This document shows, one piece after another, positions 1 through 7,998 of a stretch of 64,000 bases of DNA. This stretch comes from Sinomonas cyclohexanicum (GTDB taxonomy: Bacteria; Actinomycetota; Actinomycetes; Actinomycetales; Micrococcaceae). The notes beneath the pieces are model-generated. The model saw only the letters and a list, made by a program, of their open reading frames with translations, ran no database searches and was not told where the DNA came from. The stretch spans positions 2,852,001 to 2,916,000 of the forward strand of contig NZ_AP024525.1 in the NCBI RefSeq assembly GCF_020886775.1, in the 5' to 3' direction. Numbering within the stretch: position 1 is the first letter of the stretch; each line of letters opens with the position of its first letter. A program made the translations under genes and the position numbers.

Positions 1-354
1 GATGCCGAACAGCATGAAGAACGCGGCGCCCATCAGCACGGACGTGATGATGGAGAAGTAGCTGCCGTTCGGCGTGAAGAACGAGAGCAGGACACCGACG
101 AAGAGGCCGAACCACATACCGCTCAGGGCACCGTTGAGCGCCACCCGGGGATAGCTCAGCCTTCCGGTCACGCGCTCCACGAGCTTGAGGTCATTGCCGA
201 CAATCGCGACGAGCTCCACGGGGAACTGCTGGTCGGCGAGGTAGTCCACGGCCTTCTGCGCATCGAGGTAGGACGTGTAGGAGCCGACGGTTTCGCCCTC
301 CGGGAGCGCGCGGGTCGCGTCGGCGGGCTTGGCGGAACCGAACATGTTGGACAT
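1..354 (-). CDS. General stress protein (YflT/Gsp17M-like), C-terminus cut by window edge
   Basis: The frame reads leftward from an ATG at 354 and is still open at base 1, so only the first 118 residues are present. The N-terminal part (GETVGSYTSYLDAQKAVDYL and following) resembles the general stress protein 17M / YflT domain, which is cytosolic. It is followed by two hydrophobic stretches at about residues 70-90 and 95-115, giving the common actinobacterial layout of stress domain plus membrane hairpin. The function of the family is unknown beyond its name. It is divergent from the MgtE-N/CBS gene, with an 86-base gap between the start codons. The family call rests on pattern memory and is moderately secure. 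Confidence 0.7.
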   Translation of the reverse strand, partial: MSNMFGSAKPADATRALPEGETVGSYTSYLDAQKAVDYLADQQFPVELVAIVGNDLKLVERVTGRLSYPRVALNGALSGMWFGLFVGVLLSFFTPNGSYFSIITSVLMGAAFFMLFGI

Positions 355-428
355 GTCCCTATTCTTACCCGTATTGCGGCGCGGGGCGCGTGTTTCCGCT
401 GAGAGTGAGCGTTGAGTTTGCGCTGGAG

Positions 429-434
429 TAGCCT
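429..434 (+). promoter_or_regulatory. -10 box for a leaderless transcript
   Basis: TAGCCT lies six bases before the GTG at 441. This spacing fits the TANNNT -10 element of actinobacterial leaderless mRNAs, and no Shine-Dalgarno sequence is evident. It supports the GTG as the true start. Confidence 0.5.
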
Positions 435-440
435 AGAGCA

Positions 441-1715
441 GTGAGTTCGACCCCCGCCCGCATCTTCATCGCCAGGCTCCTCGGCCTGGACGTGTTCGAC
501 CCTGCCGGCGACCGGGTCGGGCGGCTGCGGGACGTCGTCGTGATCCCCCGCGGTACCCGGCCTCCGCAGGCCGTCGGCATCGTCGTCGAAGTGCCCGGGA
601 AGCGCCGCGTCTTCGTCCCCATGACGCGCGTGACGAGCATGGACCAGTCGCAGATCATCACCACCGGGCTCATCAACCTGCGTCGCTTCGAACAGCGCGG
701 TGCCGAGCAGCTCGTGCTGGGTGACGTCTTCGACCGCCATGTCACACTCGTCGAGGACGGCACGGAGGCCGCGATCGAGGACCTCGCAATGGATCAGCAG
801 CGCAACGGCGACTGGATCGTGAGCAAGCTGTTCGTGCGCCGACTCCTGAGCGGCCGCGGGCTGCGCCTGAGGAGGGGCGAGACGCTGATCGTCGACTGGG
901 ACGACACGCGCCAGACGGCCGGGCAGGCCCGAGGCGCGGCGCAGTTCCTCGCGACCCACGAGGACCTCAAGCCCGCAGACTTCGCCGACGCGATGCAGGA
1001 GATGAGCGACGAGCGCCGCTTCGAGGTCGTCGCCGAGCTCCAGGACGAGCGGCTGGCCGACGTGCTGCAGGAGCTCCCCGAGGATGACCAGGTGGAGATC
1101 CTGTCCGCGCTTGATCTCGAACGGGCCGCGGACGTGCTCGAGGAGATGGATCCGGACGACGCCGCCGACCTCCTCGCCGACCTGCCGGCGGACAAGGCGG
1201 AGGAGCTCCTGGCGCTCATGGAGCCGGAGGAGGCCGAGGACGTCCGCCGTCTCCTGCAGTACGACGAGGGCACCGCCGGCTCGGTCATGACGCCGGTCCC
1301 GGTGGTCCTGCCGCCGGAGGCGACCGTCGCGGAGGCGCTCGCCCATGTGCGCCGCGAGGAGCTCAGCCCCGCACTGGCCTCGGCGATCTTCATCTGCCGC
1401 CCGCCGCTGGAGACCCCCACGGGCCGCTATCTGGGCACGGTGCACATCCAGCAGCTGCTGCGCAGCGCGCCGCCGGAGCAGCTCGGCTCGATCGTGGACA
1501 AGAACCTCGAGCCGGTCCAGGATCTCGCATCCCTGGGCGATGTCGCTCACGTGATGGCGCAGTACAACCTCAATTCCCTGCCCGTGGTCAACGCGGACGG
1601 CCGCCTCGTGGGGGCCGTGACCGTGGATGACCTCCTCGACCACCTCCTGCCCGACGACTGGCGCGTGCACGAGGACGGCGAGCCCGTGAAGAAGTTCGGA
1701 GGACGCTTTGGCTGA
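441..1715 (+). CDS. PRC-barrel / MgtE N-domain / CBS-pair protein without a transporter domain
   Basis: The 424-residue cytosolic protein begins with a PRC-barrel-like segment (LLGLDVFDPAGDRVGRLRDV, about residues 10-80). It continues with the helical repeat of the MgtE intracellular N domain (residues about 170-270, with repeats such as DVLEEMDPDDAADLLADLP) and ends in a CBS pair (about 280-405). The membrane part of MgtE magnesium channels is absent. It could be a magnesium- or nucleotide-sensing partner, but that is inference. Its stop overlaps the TTG start of the DUF1003 gene by eight bases, so the two are probably translated together, and mrp follows directly. The same trio is common in actinobacteria (cf. 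Rv1232c-Rv1229c). The GTG start is supported by a -10 box six bases upstream. Confidence 0.8.
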   Translation: MSSTPARIFIARLLGLDVFDPAGDRVGRLRDVVVIPRGTRPPQAVGIVVEVPGKRRVFVPMTRVTSMDQSQIITTGLINLRRFEQRGAEQLVLGDVFDRHVTLVEDGTEAAIEDLAMDQQRNGDWIVSKLFVRRLLSGRGLRLRRGETLIVDWDDTRQTAGQARGAAQFLATHEDLKPADFADAMQEMSDERRFEVVAELQDERLADVLQELPEDDQVEILSALDLERAADVLEEMDPDDAADLLADLPADKAEELLALMEPEEAEDVRRLLQYDEGTAGSVMTPVPVVLPPEATVAEALAHVRREELSPALASAIFICRPPLETPTGRYLGTVHIQQLLRSAPPEQLGSIVDKNLEPVQDLASLGDVAHVMAQYNLNSLPVVNADGRLVGAVTVDDLLDHLLPDDWRVHEDGEPVKKFGGRFG

Positions 1716-2310
1716 GTCCCGCAAGCTGCCCGGTCTGGATACCCCCCTAGAGCAGCGAACGAGACTCATCCCGCGACTGAGCCCCGACCCCGACGCGTTC
1801 GGCCGCTTCGCCGAGAGCTTCGCCCGGTACATGGGCACGCCTCGGTTCCTCCTCTACATGACGCTGTTCTGTGTGGCCTGGCTGGGCTGGAACACGTTCG
1901 GGCCCGAGGAATGGCAGTTCGACCCGAAGTCGCTCAACTACACGCTCCTGACCCTGCTGCTCTCGCTCCAGGCCTCGTACGCCGCCCCCCTCATCCTCCT
2001 CGCGCAGAACCGGCAGGATGACAGGGACCGGGTCCAGATCGAGCAGGACCGTTCCCGCAACGAGCGCAGCCTCGCCGACACCGAGTACCTGACCCGCGAG
2101 CTCGCCTCCCTGCGCCTCGCGCTGCGCGAGGTTGCCACCCGCGACTTCGTCCGCGCCGAGCTGCGGTCCCTGCTCGAGGACCTCGCGAGCGATCAGGACG
2201 AGCCCGACGCCGACAGCCGCCCCGAGCCGAAGCCCCGCAAGGACCGCAAGCAGCGGTCGCCGAAGGCGCAGCAGGTCCCGCGCGTGCGCGAGGCAGGCGG
2301 CGCGGAGTGA
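1708..2310 (+). CDS. DUF1003 membrane protein
   Basis: This 200-residue protein starts with TTG inside the end of the previous gene, which implies coupled translation. Two hydrophobic helices (about residues 48-66 and 78-97, with YMTLFCVAWLGWNTFGP and LLTLLLSLQASYAAPLILLA) and the following QNRQDDRDR segment are the hallmark of the DUF1003 family. A long charged, probably coiled-coil, cytoplasmic tail follows, and the end is rich in Lys, Arg and Pro. The biochemical role of the family is not known. It overlaps the start of mrp by four bases (GTGA), so the three genes form one operon. Confidence 0.85.
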   Translation: MAESRKLPGLDTPLEQRTRLIPRLSPDPDAFGRFAESFARYMGTPRFLLYMTLFCVAWLGWNTFGPEEWQFDPKSLNYTLLTLLLSLQASYAAPLILLAQNRQDDRDRVQIEQDRSRNERSLADTEYLTRELASLRLALREVATRDFVRAELRSLLEDLASDQDEPDADSRPEPKPRKDRKQRSPKAQQVPRVREAGGAE

Positions 2311-3430
2311 GCACCATGCCCGCCTCGGAGGAGGCCGTCCGAGCCGCCCTGCACGGGGTCATCGACCCGGAGCTGCGCCGCCCGATCGACGAGCTCGGCA
2401 TGCTCGAATCCGTGGCGGTCGACGGCGGCCGGGTCACCGTGCGCGTGCTGCTCACCATCGCGGGGTGTCCCCTCCGCGGGACGATCGACGGCGACGTGCG
2501 CGCCGCCCTGGCCTCGGTTCCCGGGGTGGAGGAGGCGGCCGTCGAGCTCGACGTCATGACGCCGCAGCAGCGCCAGGAGCTCCGCGAGCGCCTCCGGCCC
2601 GAGCGCGGCATCCCGTTCAGCCGCCCCGACTCCCTGACCAAGGTCTTCGCCGTGGCCAGCGGCAAGGGCGGCGTGGGGAAGTCCTCCCTGACGGTGAACC
2701 TCGCGTGCGAGCTCGCCTCACGCGGCCTGAGCGTGGGCATCGTCGACGCGGATGTGCACGGCTTCTCCGTCCCCGGGCTCCTCGGGGCCGCCGGAACCCC
2801 CACCCAGGTGGACGACATGATCCTCCCGCCCGTGGCCCACGGCGTGAAGGTCATCTCGATCGGCATGTTCGTCGAGGGAAACCAGCCCGTCGCGTGGCGG
2901 GGGCCGATGCTGCACCGCGCGCTCGAGCAGTTCCTCGGCGACGTCTACTTCGGCGATCTGGACGTGCTGTTCCTGGACCTCCCGCCGGGCACGGGAGACA
3001 TCGCGATCTCGGTATCGCAGCTGCTGCCGAACGCCGAGCTGATCGTCGTGACGACACCGCAGGCCGCGGCGGCGGACGTCGCGGAGCGCGCCGGATCGGT
3101 CTCGGCGCAGACGGGCCAGAAGGTCGCCGGGGTCATCGAGAACATGTCCGGCCTGACGCTTCCGGACGGCACGGTCATGGAGGTGTTCGGGTCCGGCGGG
3201 GCCAGCGCGTGGCCGAGCGGCTCACGGCCGTGCTCGGCGCCCCGGTAGAACTGCTCGGGCAGGTGCCCCTCGACGTCGCCCTGCGCCAAGGCGGTGACGC
3301 GGGCGTCCCGATCGTGCTCGGAGCCCCGGATTCGCCCGCCGCCGTGGCGCTGCGCGGAGTTGCCGACAGGCTGGCCGCCCGGCCCCGGGGCCTCGCCGGC
3401 CGGAGCCTGGGCGTGACGCCGCGGGCCTGA
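2307..3430 (+). CDS. mrp: Mrp/NBP35-type Fe-S carrier P-loop ATPase, apparent frameshift near 3195-3205
   Basis: The protein binds and hands on Fe-S clusters in family members. An N-terminal DUF59/MIP18-like domain (residues 1-100) is followed by the deviant Walker A motif GKGGVGKS (about residue 117), a DADVHG segment and LDLPPGTGD. The first frame runs from the GTG at 2307 to a stop at 3248, but its last 17 residues are unrelated to the family. The expected continuation (AERLTAVLGAPVELLGQVPL and so on) lies in another frame and stops at 3430. One missing base in the G-rich run near 3197-3203 would give a normal protein of about 374 residues. This is either a real inactivating frameshift or a homopolymer sequencing error. 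It is last in the operon with the DUF1003 gene. Confidence 0.85.
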
Positions 3431-3446
3431 TCCCGCCGACCGCTCC

Positions 3447-3570
3447 CGTCTCGGGTACGCATACCCCCGCCCACAGCCGTCTCGGGTACGCATGCCCCCG
3501 CCCACAGCCGTCTCGGGTACGCACACCCCCGCCCACAGCCGTCTCGGGTACGCACACCCCCCGCCCTCGT
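3447..3570. repeat. Four tandem copies of a 31-bp unit between convergent genes
   Basis: CTCGGGTACGCA recurs at 3450, 3481, 3512 and 3543, exactly 31 bases apart, followed each time by a near-identical C-rich half. The array fills the gap between the ends of mrp and tatB. The same TCTCGGGTACG core is part of the palindromic repeats at 19.4-19.7 kb and 29.3 kb. Confidence 0.9.
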
Positions 3571-3584
3571 ACTCGAGATGCGGG

Positions 3585-4007
3585 TCAGGTGGCCTCGGTG
3601 TCGAAGGGGGCGCGCTCGCCAGCGCCGAGCCGCTCCGCCGTGCGCTCTGGGGCCGTCACCGCGGTTGCGGCGACGGAAGGTCCCGCGGCGGAGGCTCCGG
3701 CCGCAAGCGCGGGAGCCGCGACGGCCGCGGCAGCGGGAGCCGCGGGTGCGGCCTCGTCGTCGAGCAGCGCGTTGCGGATGATCTTGCGCGGGTCGTATTG
3801 GCGCGGATCATACTTTCGCCAGTCGACCTCGTTGAGGTCGACCCCCGTCTCCTCCTTGAGCTGCTCCTTGGCGCCCGCGGCCATCCGCCGGAGTTCCTTG
3901 ACGATGTTGGTGAGCTTCTGGGTGTATTCGGGCAGCCGCTGGGGACCGATCACGAGGATGCCGATGACCAGCAGGATCAGGAATTCCGGGCCGTTGATTC
4001 CGAACAC
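3585..4007 (-). CDS. tatB: Twin-arginine translocase subunit TatB-like
   Basis: It is a membrane-anchored component of the twin-arginine export machinery. The 140-residue protein has the TatA/B fold: one N-terminal membrane helix (PEFLILLVIGILVIGP, residues 7-22), a hinge with the conserved GP, and an amphipathic helix (QRLPEYTQKLTNIVKELRRM). An Ala/Pro-rich tail follows. Location next to sigE and its anti-sigma gene is the typical TatB context (sigE-rseA-htrA-tatB in mycobacteria), but htrA is missing here. It starts with GTG at 4007. TAATGT lies seven bases upstream, which suggests its own leaderless promoter as well as any read-through from sigE. Confidence 0.85.
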   Translation of the reverse strand: MFGINGPEFLILLVIGILVIGPQRLPEYTQKLTNIVKELRRMAAGAKEQLKEETGVDLNEVDWRKYDPRQYDPRKIIRNALLDDEAAPAAPAAAAVAAPALAAGASAAGPSVAATAVTAPERTAERLGAGERAPFDTEAT

Positions 4008-4064
4008 GCGTGCAACATTACCTTCTGCCCGCGAGCGCGGGCGACTCGATCAGCACGTGACGCA

Positions 4065-4568
4065 TCAGGGCCGTCCCGATGCGCCGAAGACCATGCGCAG
4101 ACCCCGCCCGAGACGGTCGAGCGGGTCCTCGCCGGTCGAGGCAGTCTGTGCGGAGACGGCCGGATGCGCCGCTTCCACGGAACCGTTCGCGGTGCGCACG
4201 AGGGAGGCAGACCCCCCGCCGGGAGTGGGCCGCATCTGGGGCTCCCCAGCAACCGCGTACGCCGTGACGGCCAGCGCGGCAACACACGCGGCCGCCCCGG
4301 CCACGGCAGCGAGGCCGGCGCGCGCCAGGCCCCCTCCGCGAGGGCGTGTCCGCTCGTCGTGCTCCGCCTGGGCGGCCAAGTACTGGGTGTGCTCGAGGAG
4401 CCGCTCGTGGAGGGAGTGGCTCGCACGGGGAACCTCGGCGTGGCGCAGCGACGCGAGGTAGCGCCGTTCAGTCTCCAGCTTGCCGCGGCACTCGGCGCAC
4501 GTGCTCACGTGCTCGGCGGAGGCCGGGTGTTCGTCAGGGAGGAGGCTCGTCCATCGGGGCAGACTCAT
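4065..4568 (-). CDS. Anti-sigma factor with zinc-finger (RseA-like)
   Basis: It is likely to hold the neighbouring SigE-type sigma factor inactive at the membrane. The 167-residue protein has the ZAS-type motif HVSTCAEC (about residues 20-27), a helical region, then a single membrane helix (AGLAAVAGAAACVAALAVTA, about 85-104) and an extracytoplasmic Ser/Gly-rich tail of about 60 residues. It starts 11 bases after the sigE stop, so it is probably co-transcribed. The family call comes from the motif and the context. The target being SigE is inference from adjacency and the rseA precedent. Confidence 0.8.
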   Translation of the reverse strand: MSLPRWTSLLPDEHPASAEHVSTCAECRGKLETERRYLASLRHAEVPRASHSLHERLLEHTQYLAAQAEHDERTRPRGGGLARAGLAAVAGAAACVAALAVTAYAVAGEPQMRPTPGGGSASLVRTANGSVEAAHPAVSAQTASTGEDPLDRLGRGLRMVFGASGRP

Positions 4569-4579
4569 GCAGTGCCCTC

Positions 4580-5344
4580 TCAGCGGGTGCCGCGGGCCAC
4601 GCGCGGAAGCGCCAGACGCTTCTTGGCGGCGCCACGGCGGGGGTCGCGGTGCGCGAGCTTCTCGCGCAGGAGTGTACGGCCGCGGTGGATGCGGCTGCGG
4701 ACCGTGCCGAGCTTGACCCCGAGCGCATCCGCCACCTCGTCGTAGGAGAGGCCCTCGAGGTCGCAGAGGACCACCGCTGCACGGAAGTCCGGCGGGAGTT
4801 CCTCGAGCGCCGCCTGGACGTCGAGGTCAAGGTGGTTCATCTCGAAGCTGCGCTCGGGGCCGGGATCGCGGCCCGGCAGCCGCGACTCCGCGTCCTCAGC
4901 GAGGGCGTCGAAACGAATGCGGCCCTTGCGCCGGGCCTGGTCGAGGAACAGATTCGTGGTGATGCGGTGGAGCCAGCCGTCCAAGGTTCCCGGCTTGAAG
5001 TTCTCGAGGGAGCGGAACACCCGGACGAAGACCTCCTGGGTGAGGTCCTCGGCGTCGTGCTGGTTGCCCGTGAGCCGGTACGCGAGGCGGTACACCTTGG
5101 CGGAGTGCTGTGTGACCACCTCTTCCCAGGTTGGCGGGACCCAGGGCTCGCCGTCGGGAGTCCCCTGAGGGGTCTGGGTGGCTGCAGCGGATCCAGCTGA
5201 CACGTCCACGCACCTGCCTTCGCTCTTCTTCGTTGCGGCCGGCGGATCCGTGGGTGCCGGGGCCGGGCCGCTCGGATAATCCAGTCTGCCAGTTCCGGCT
5301 GGGAGTTCGCCCGGTGTTCCGCCTCCAGCGTACAAGCTGCCCAC
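4580..5344 (-). CDS. sigE: ECF RNA polymerase sigma factor, SigE-like
   Basis: This is an extracytoplasmic-function sigma factor, the envelope-stress type by context. Region 2 (about residues 80-150, with [11 protein letters not shown] and the -10 recognition helix [15 protein letters not shown]) and region 4 (about 180-240, with [20 protein letters not shown] and [11 protein letters not shown]) are intact. The first 75 residues are low complexity. GTG at 5344 is preceded by AAGGGGG at a usable distance and a possible TATCGT -10 box near 5367. A second GTG at 5209 has AAGGCAGG upstream, so two starts are possible, as for mycobacterial SigE. It is divergent from an O-methyltransferase gene, the Rv1220c-sigE arrangement. 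Confidence 0.88.
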   Translation of the reverse strand: MGSLYAGGGTPGELPAGTGRLDYPSGPAPAPTDPPAATKKSEGRCVDVSAGSAAATQTPQGTPDGEPWVPPTWEEVVTQHSAKVYRLAYRLTGNQHDAEDLTQEVFVRVFRSLENFKPGTLDGWLHRITTNLFLDQARRKGRIRFDALAEDAESRLPGRDPGPERSFEMNHLDLDVQAALEELPPDFRAAVVLCDLEGLSYDEVADALGVKLGTVRSRIHRGRTLLREKLAHRDPRRGAAKKRLALPRVARGTR

Positions 5345-5427
5345 GGTCGACTGGCCCCCTTGGAACGATAGGCTTGATCAGCTCCCTAACCATCCGCCAA
5401 CATCCGCGCGCGAGACGAAAGTGGCCC

Positions 5428-6060
5428 ATGAGCTCCGAGAAGTCCACCAGCTGGTCCTACACCGAGGCGTTCGCGTCCGAGGACGCGGTGCTGGAGCGGG
5501 CCAGGGAGCGCTCGTTCGATCTCGGCGTCACGCCCGTGAGCCCCGGGGTGGGCGCGGTGCTCACCGTTCTCGCGGCGTCATCCAAGCCCCACGCCGCGGT
5601 CGAGATCGGCGCCGGCGCCGGGGTCTCCGGCGTGTGCATCCTGCGGGGCCTGCCGGCATCGGCCGTGTTCACGACGATCGACAGCGACGTGGAGCACCTC
5701 AAGGCAGCCCGCGAGGCCTTCGCCGAGGCGGGCGTCCCAGCGAACCGGGTACGGGCCATTCCGGGCCGTGCGGCGGCGGTGCTCCCCCGGCTCACCGACG
5801 CCGCGTACGACCTTGTCTTCGTCGATGCGGACAAGTCGAGCGCGCTCCTGTACGCCGAGCAGGGCATCCGGCTGCTGCGCCCGGGCGGCCTGCTCGTGGT
5901 CAACGACGCACTCGACCGCGACCGCGTGTCCAACCCCGCGTACCGCGAGCCCACGACCGTGAGGCTGCGTGAGCTGCATCGCGCCCTGCGCACGGACGAG
6001 CGCCTCGCCACGGCGATCCTGCCCACCGGAGACGGTCTCATCGTCGCCTCCCGTCGCTAG
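5428..6060 (+). CDS. SAM-dependent O-methyltransferase, family 3
   Basis: This 210-residue cytosolic enzyme is expected to move a methyl group from S-adenosylmethionine to a hydroxyl acceptor. The acceptor cannot be read from sequence. The glycine-rich SAM site is VEIGAGAGVSGVCIL (about residues 58-72), the acidic loop is TTIDSD, and the metal/catalytic region is DLVFVDADKSS with VVNDAL. The open frame extends far upstream, but that part is the antisense of sigE. ATG at 5428 begins the family-like sequence (MSSEKSTSWSYTEAF). It is divergent to sigE and homologous in position to Rv1220c. Confidence 0.85.
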   Translation: MSSEKSTSWSYTEAFASEDAVLERARERSFDLGVTPVSPGVGAVLTVLAASSKPHAAVEIGAGAGVSGVCILRGLPASAVFTTIDSDVEHLKAAREAFAEAGVPANRVRAIPGRAAAVLPRLTDAAYDLVFVDADKSSALLYAEQGIRLLRPGGLLVVNDALDRDRVSNPAYREPTTVRLRELHRALRTDERLATAILPTGDGLIVASRR

Positions 6061-6067
6061 CACGCGA

Positions 6068-6097
6068 AAGGGCCGACCCCGCGTGGGATCGGCCCTT
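6068..6097. terminator. Bidirectional terminator hairpin
   Basis: AAGGGCCGA (6068-6076) pairs with TCGGCCCTT (6089-6097) around a GC-rich loop. It lies just after the methyltransferase stop and just before the DUF3117 stop on the other strand, so it can serve both. No long T run follows, as usual in actinobacteria. Confidence 0.7.
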
Positions 6098-6124
6098 GCT
6101 GCGCCCTTGCTGGAGGCGCCCAGC

Positions 6125-6292
6125 CTATTCCGTGACGCCGACGAGGCACTCCTTGAGCTCCACCGCTTCCTCGGCGTTGAGCTCGACGACCAGACGGCCC
6201 CCGCCCTCGAGAGGAACGCGCATGATGAGGCTGCGGCCCTCCTTCGTGACCTCCATCGGCCCATCGCCGGTACGCGGTTTCATGGCTGCCAT
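6125..6292 (-). CDS. DUF3117 small protein
   Basis: This 55-residue protein has almost no variation in actinobacteria, and its role is unknown. It reads MAAMKPRTGDGPMEVTKEGR and then a short beta-rich segment (MRVPLEGGGRLVVELNAEEA) matching DUF3117 along its whole length. The frame is open upstream, but the family begins at MAAMK. An ATG at 6292 is preceded by GGAGGGG, a strong ribosome-binding site. The homologue Rv1211 lies in the same neighbourhood of the M. tuberculosis map. Confidence 0.9.
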   Translation of the reverse strand: MAAMKPRTGDGPMEVTKEGRSLIMRVPLEGGGRLVVELNAEEAVELKECLVGVTE

Positions 6293-6431
6293 GTGCTCTA
6301 CCCCTCCAGTCGGTCGTCCGCACGATGTGCTGTCCACAACATTACCAGCCGGCATACCGTGAGGTAGCCACGGACCGGAACGGGCGTGCCGATCGCAACT
6401 GTGTCCGGGAGGCGGCCCCGCGGAGGTCCGG

Positions 6432-7673
6432 TCACGGGGGCCAGTCGCCGCCCCCGGGCAGCTGCGCCCACACCCACAGCCATACGACCCACACGATCTG
6501 CAGCAGTGTGAACAGCACCAGGACCGCCCACCTGTAGGCGCGCGAGCGGGACAGCGCGGCCGTGGCCAGCGCGAGCGGGAACAGCGGCAGCATCATGCGG
6601 AACGTGCTCGTCTGCGGGTGCAGGACGGCGAGCAGATACGCCACGTAGGCCACGCACCACAGCTGCATCTCGAGCCCGATCCGACGCACGTGCGCGCTCG
6701 TGAAGTACAGGGCCGCGAGCGCCACGAGGACGAATGGCGCAATCGCCCCCAGCACCGGCCCGAAGAGGTACTGTCCTGTCTCGAACCACGGCAGGAACGG
6801 CACGAGCGGGCCGCCGCGCCACACGGTCTCCGTCGCCGTGTAGGCGTCCGGCACGCCCGTGACGGCCCACGCGATGAGGGGCCATGCGGCCGCCGAGGCG
6901 ACCCCGACGGCGGCGAGGCCGCCCAGCCGAGCCAGCTCGCCCGCCGTCGTGCGCTCTGGACCGCCGCCTGCGCGATAGCGCACGAGCCGCACAGCGAGCA
7001 GTCCGCAGAGCATCAGGGCGAACGGCACGCCGACCGGGCGGGTGAGCGCCGCGAGGGCCACCACGGGCATCGCGGCGAGGTAGCGGCGCTCGACGACCCA
7101 CAGCAGCGCCCACGCCAGGACCAGCAGCCCGAGCGACTCGGCGTACGGGATCTGCAGGATCGCCGAGATGGGGAAGAAGGCGACGAACGCGACGCCCCAC
7201 AGCGCGTCCGCATGCTGGGCGCGGTGCCGGAACAGCCGGTAGAGCACGACGGCGGCGGCGAACCCCGCGATGAGGGCCACCACTTGGGCCCACACCTGCC
7301 ACGGGAGGCCCGGCAGCCCGCTCAGCGCACGGACGAGGAGGGGGTAGACGGGATAGAACGCCCAGGCATTCTCCTGCACCTCGCCCGTGGGCGAGTGCGG
7401 GAGTGCGGAGGGATAGCCGTTCTGGACGATCCGGCCGTACCACTCCGAGTCCCAGATCTGCACGAAGTGCCAGTAGTCCGGCTGGGGGGCGAACCACGGG
7501 TTCGCGCCCTGCTGGAGTGCGGCCGCCGCCAGGATGCAGAAGCTCACGACCCGGCCCGCGGCGTAGACGGCGAGGACCTGGACCCACCACGGGAATGCCG
7601 CGAACCGCGATGTCGCCGCGCGGACCGCGGCTGCCAGGGCGGCATGCACGGGCGTGGGCCGCAGGTCAGTCAT
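6432..7673 (-). CDS. Multi-pass mannosyltransferase-like membrane protein (PIG-V family)
   Basis: The roughly 413-residue protein has about ten hydrophobic segments and an early luminal loop with WDSEWYGRIVQNGYP. That motif is shared by GPI-mannosyltransferase 2/PIG-V-like glycosyltransferases of the GT-C fold, where the acidic residue is catalytic and the donor is a polyprenyl-phosphate sugar. The product here is unknown. ATG at 7673 overlaps the TGA of the DivIVA-like gene (ATGACTGA), so coupled translation favours this start over the ATG at 7685. It forms an operon with the two genes upstream. The rest of the gap to DUF3117 (6293-6431) holds no gene. Confidence 0.75.
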   Translation of the reverse strand: MTDLRPTPVHAALAAAVRAATSRFAAFPWWVQVLAVYAAGRVVSFCILAAAALQQGANPWFAPQPDYWHFVQIWDSEWYGRIVQNGYPSALPHSPTGEVQENAWAFYPVYPLLVRALSGLPGLPWQVWAQVVALIAGFAAAVVLYRLFRHRAQHADALWGVAFVAFFPISAILQIPYAESLGLLVLAWALLWVVERRYLAAMPVVALAALTRPVGVPFALMLCGLLAVRLVRYRAGGGPERTTAGELARLGGLAAVGVASAAAWPLIAWAVTGVPDAYTATETVWRGGPLVPFLPWFETGQYLFGPVLGAIAPFVLVALAALYFTSAHVRRIGLEMQLWCVAYVAYLLAVLHPQTSTFRMMLPLFPLALATAALSRSRAYRWAVLVLFTLLQIVWVVWLWVWAQLPGGGDWPP

Positions 7674-7998
7674 CGGTAGGGGCATCGGCCCGGGGCGCGC
7701 CCTTGAGCTGAGCCGTGAGCGCCTCGATGAGCGCCGCCTGGACGCTGATCCTGTCCCTGAGCCTGACTAGCACCTGGTCAACCTGGTCCATCCGGTAGCC
7801 CCGGAAAGCGAGGGCGAACCGCACGGCGTCGATGTCCTCCGGGTTCGGGTGCTCCGGGAGGAGCACCGGCGGCAGCCCGGTCGGCGGCTCCTCGAGGCCC
7901 TCTGGCTGCGCGCTGGATGTTCCGCGGGCGATTCCGACAGCGAACCAGGCCAGGCCGCCGGCAAGAAGGATCGCGAGGAAGACGAGGAAGAAGCTCAC
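7666..7998 (-). CDS. DivIVA-domain small membrane protein
   Basis: The 110-residue protein begins with a membrane helix (FFLVFLAILLAGGLAWFAVG). A short proline-rich linker leads to a DivIVA-type segment, IDAVRFALAFRGYRMDQVDQVL (about residues 55-80), and a short coiled coil. DivIVA domains sense curved membrane and recruit cell-wall growth factors. This short form corresponds to the Rv1209 type, whose role is not established. It overlaps the LOG-family gene by four bases and the mannosyltransferase by eight. Confidence 0.8.
   Translation of the reverse strand: MSFFLVFLAILLAGGLAWFAVGIARGTSSAQPEGLEEPPTGLPPVLLPEHPNPEDIDAVRFALAFRGYRMDQVDQVLVRLRDRISVQAALIEALTAQLKGAPRADAPTDD

Noticed and set aside
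168-1838. Long minus-strand open frame covering the MgtE-N/CBS gene
   Set aside because: The plus-strand gene has clear PRC, MgtE-N and CBS features; the minus frame has none.
3447-3570. CRISPR array
   Set aside because: Repeats are contiguous without unique spacers, only four copies exist, and no cas gene is near.
5131-5427. N-terminal extension of the O-methyltransferase
   Set aside because: The extension is antisense to sigE and unlike the family; ATG 5428 fits the family start.
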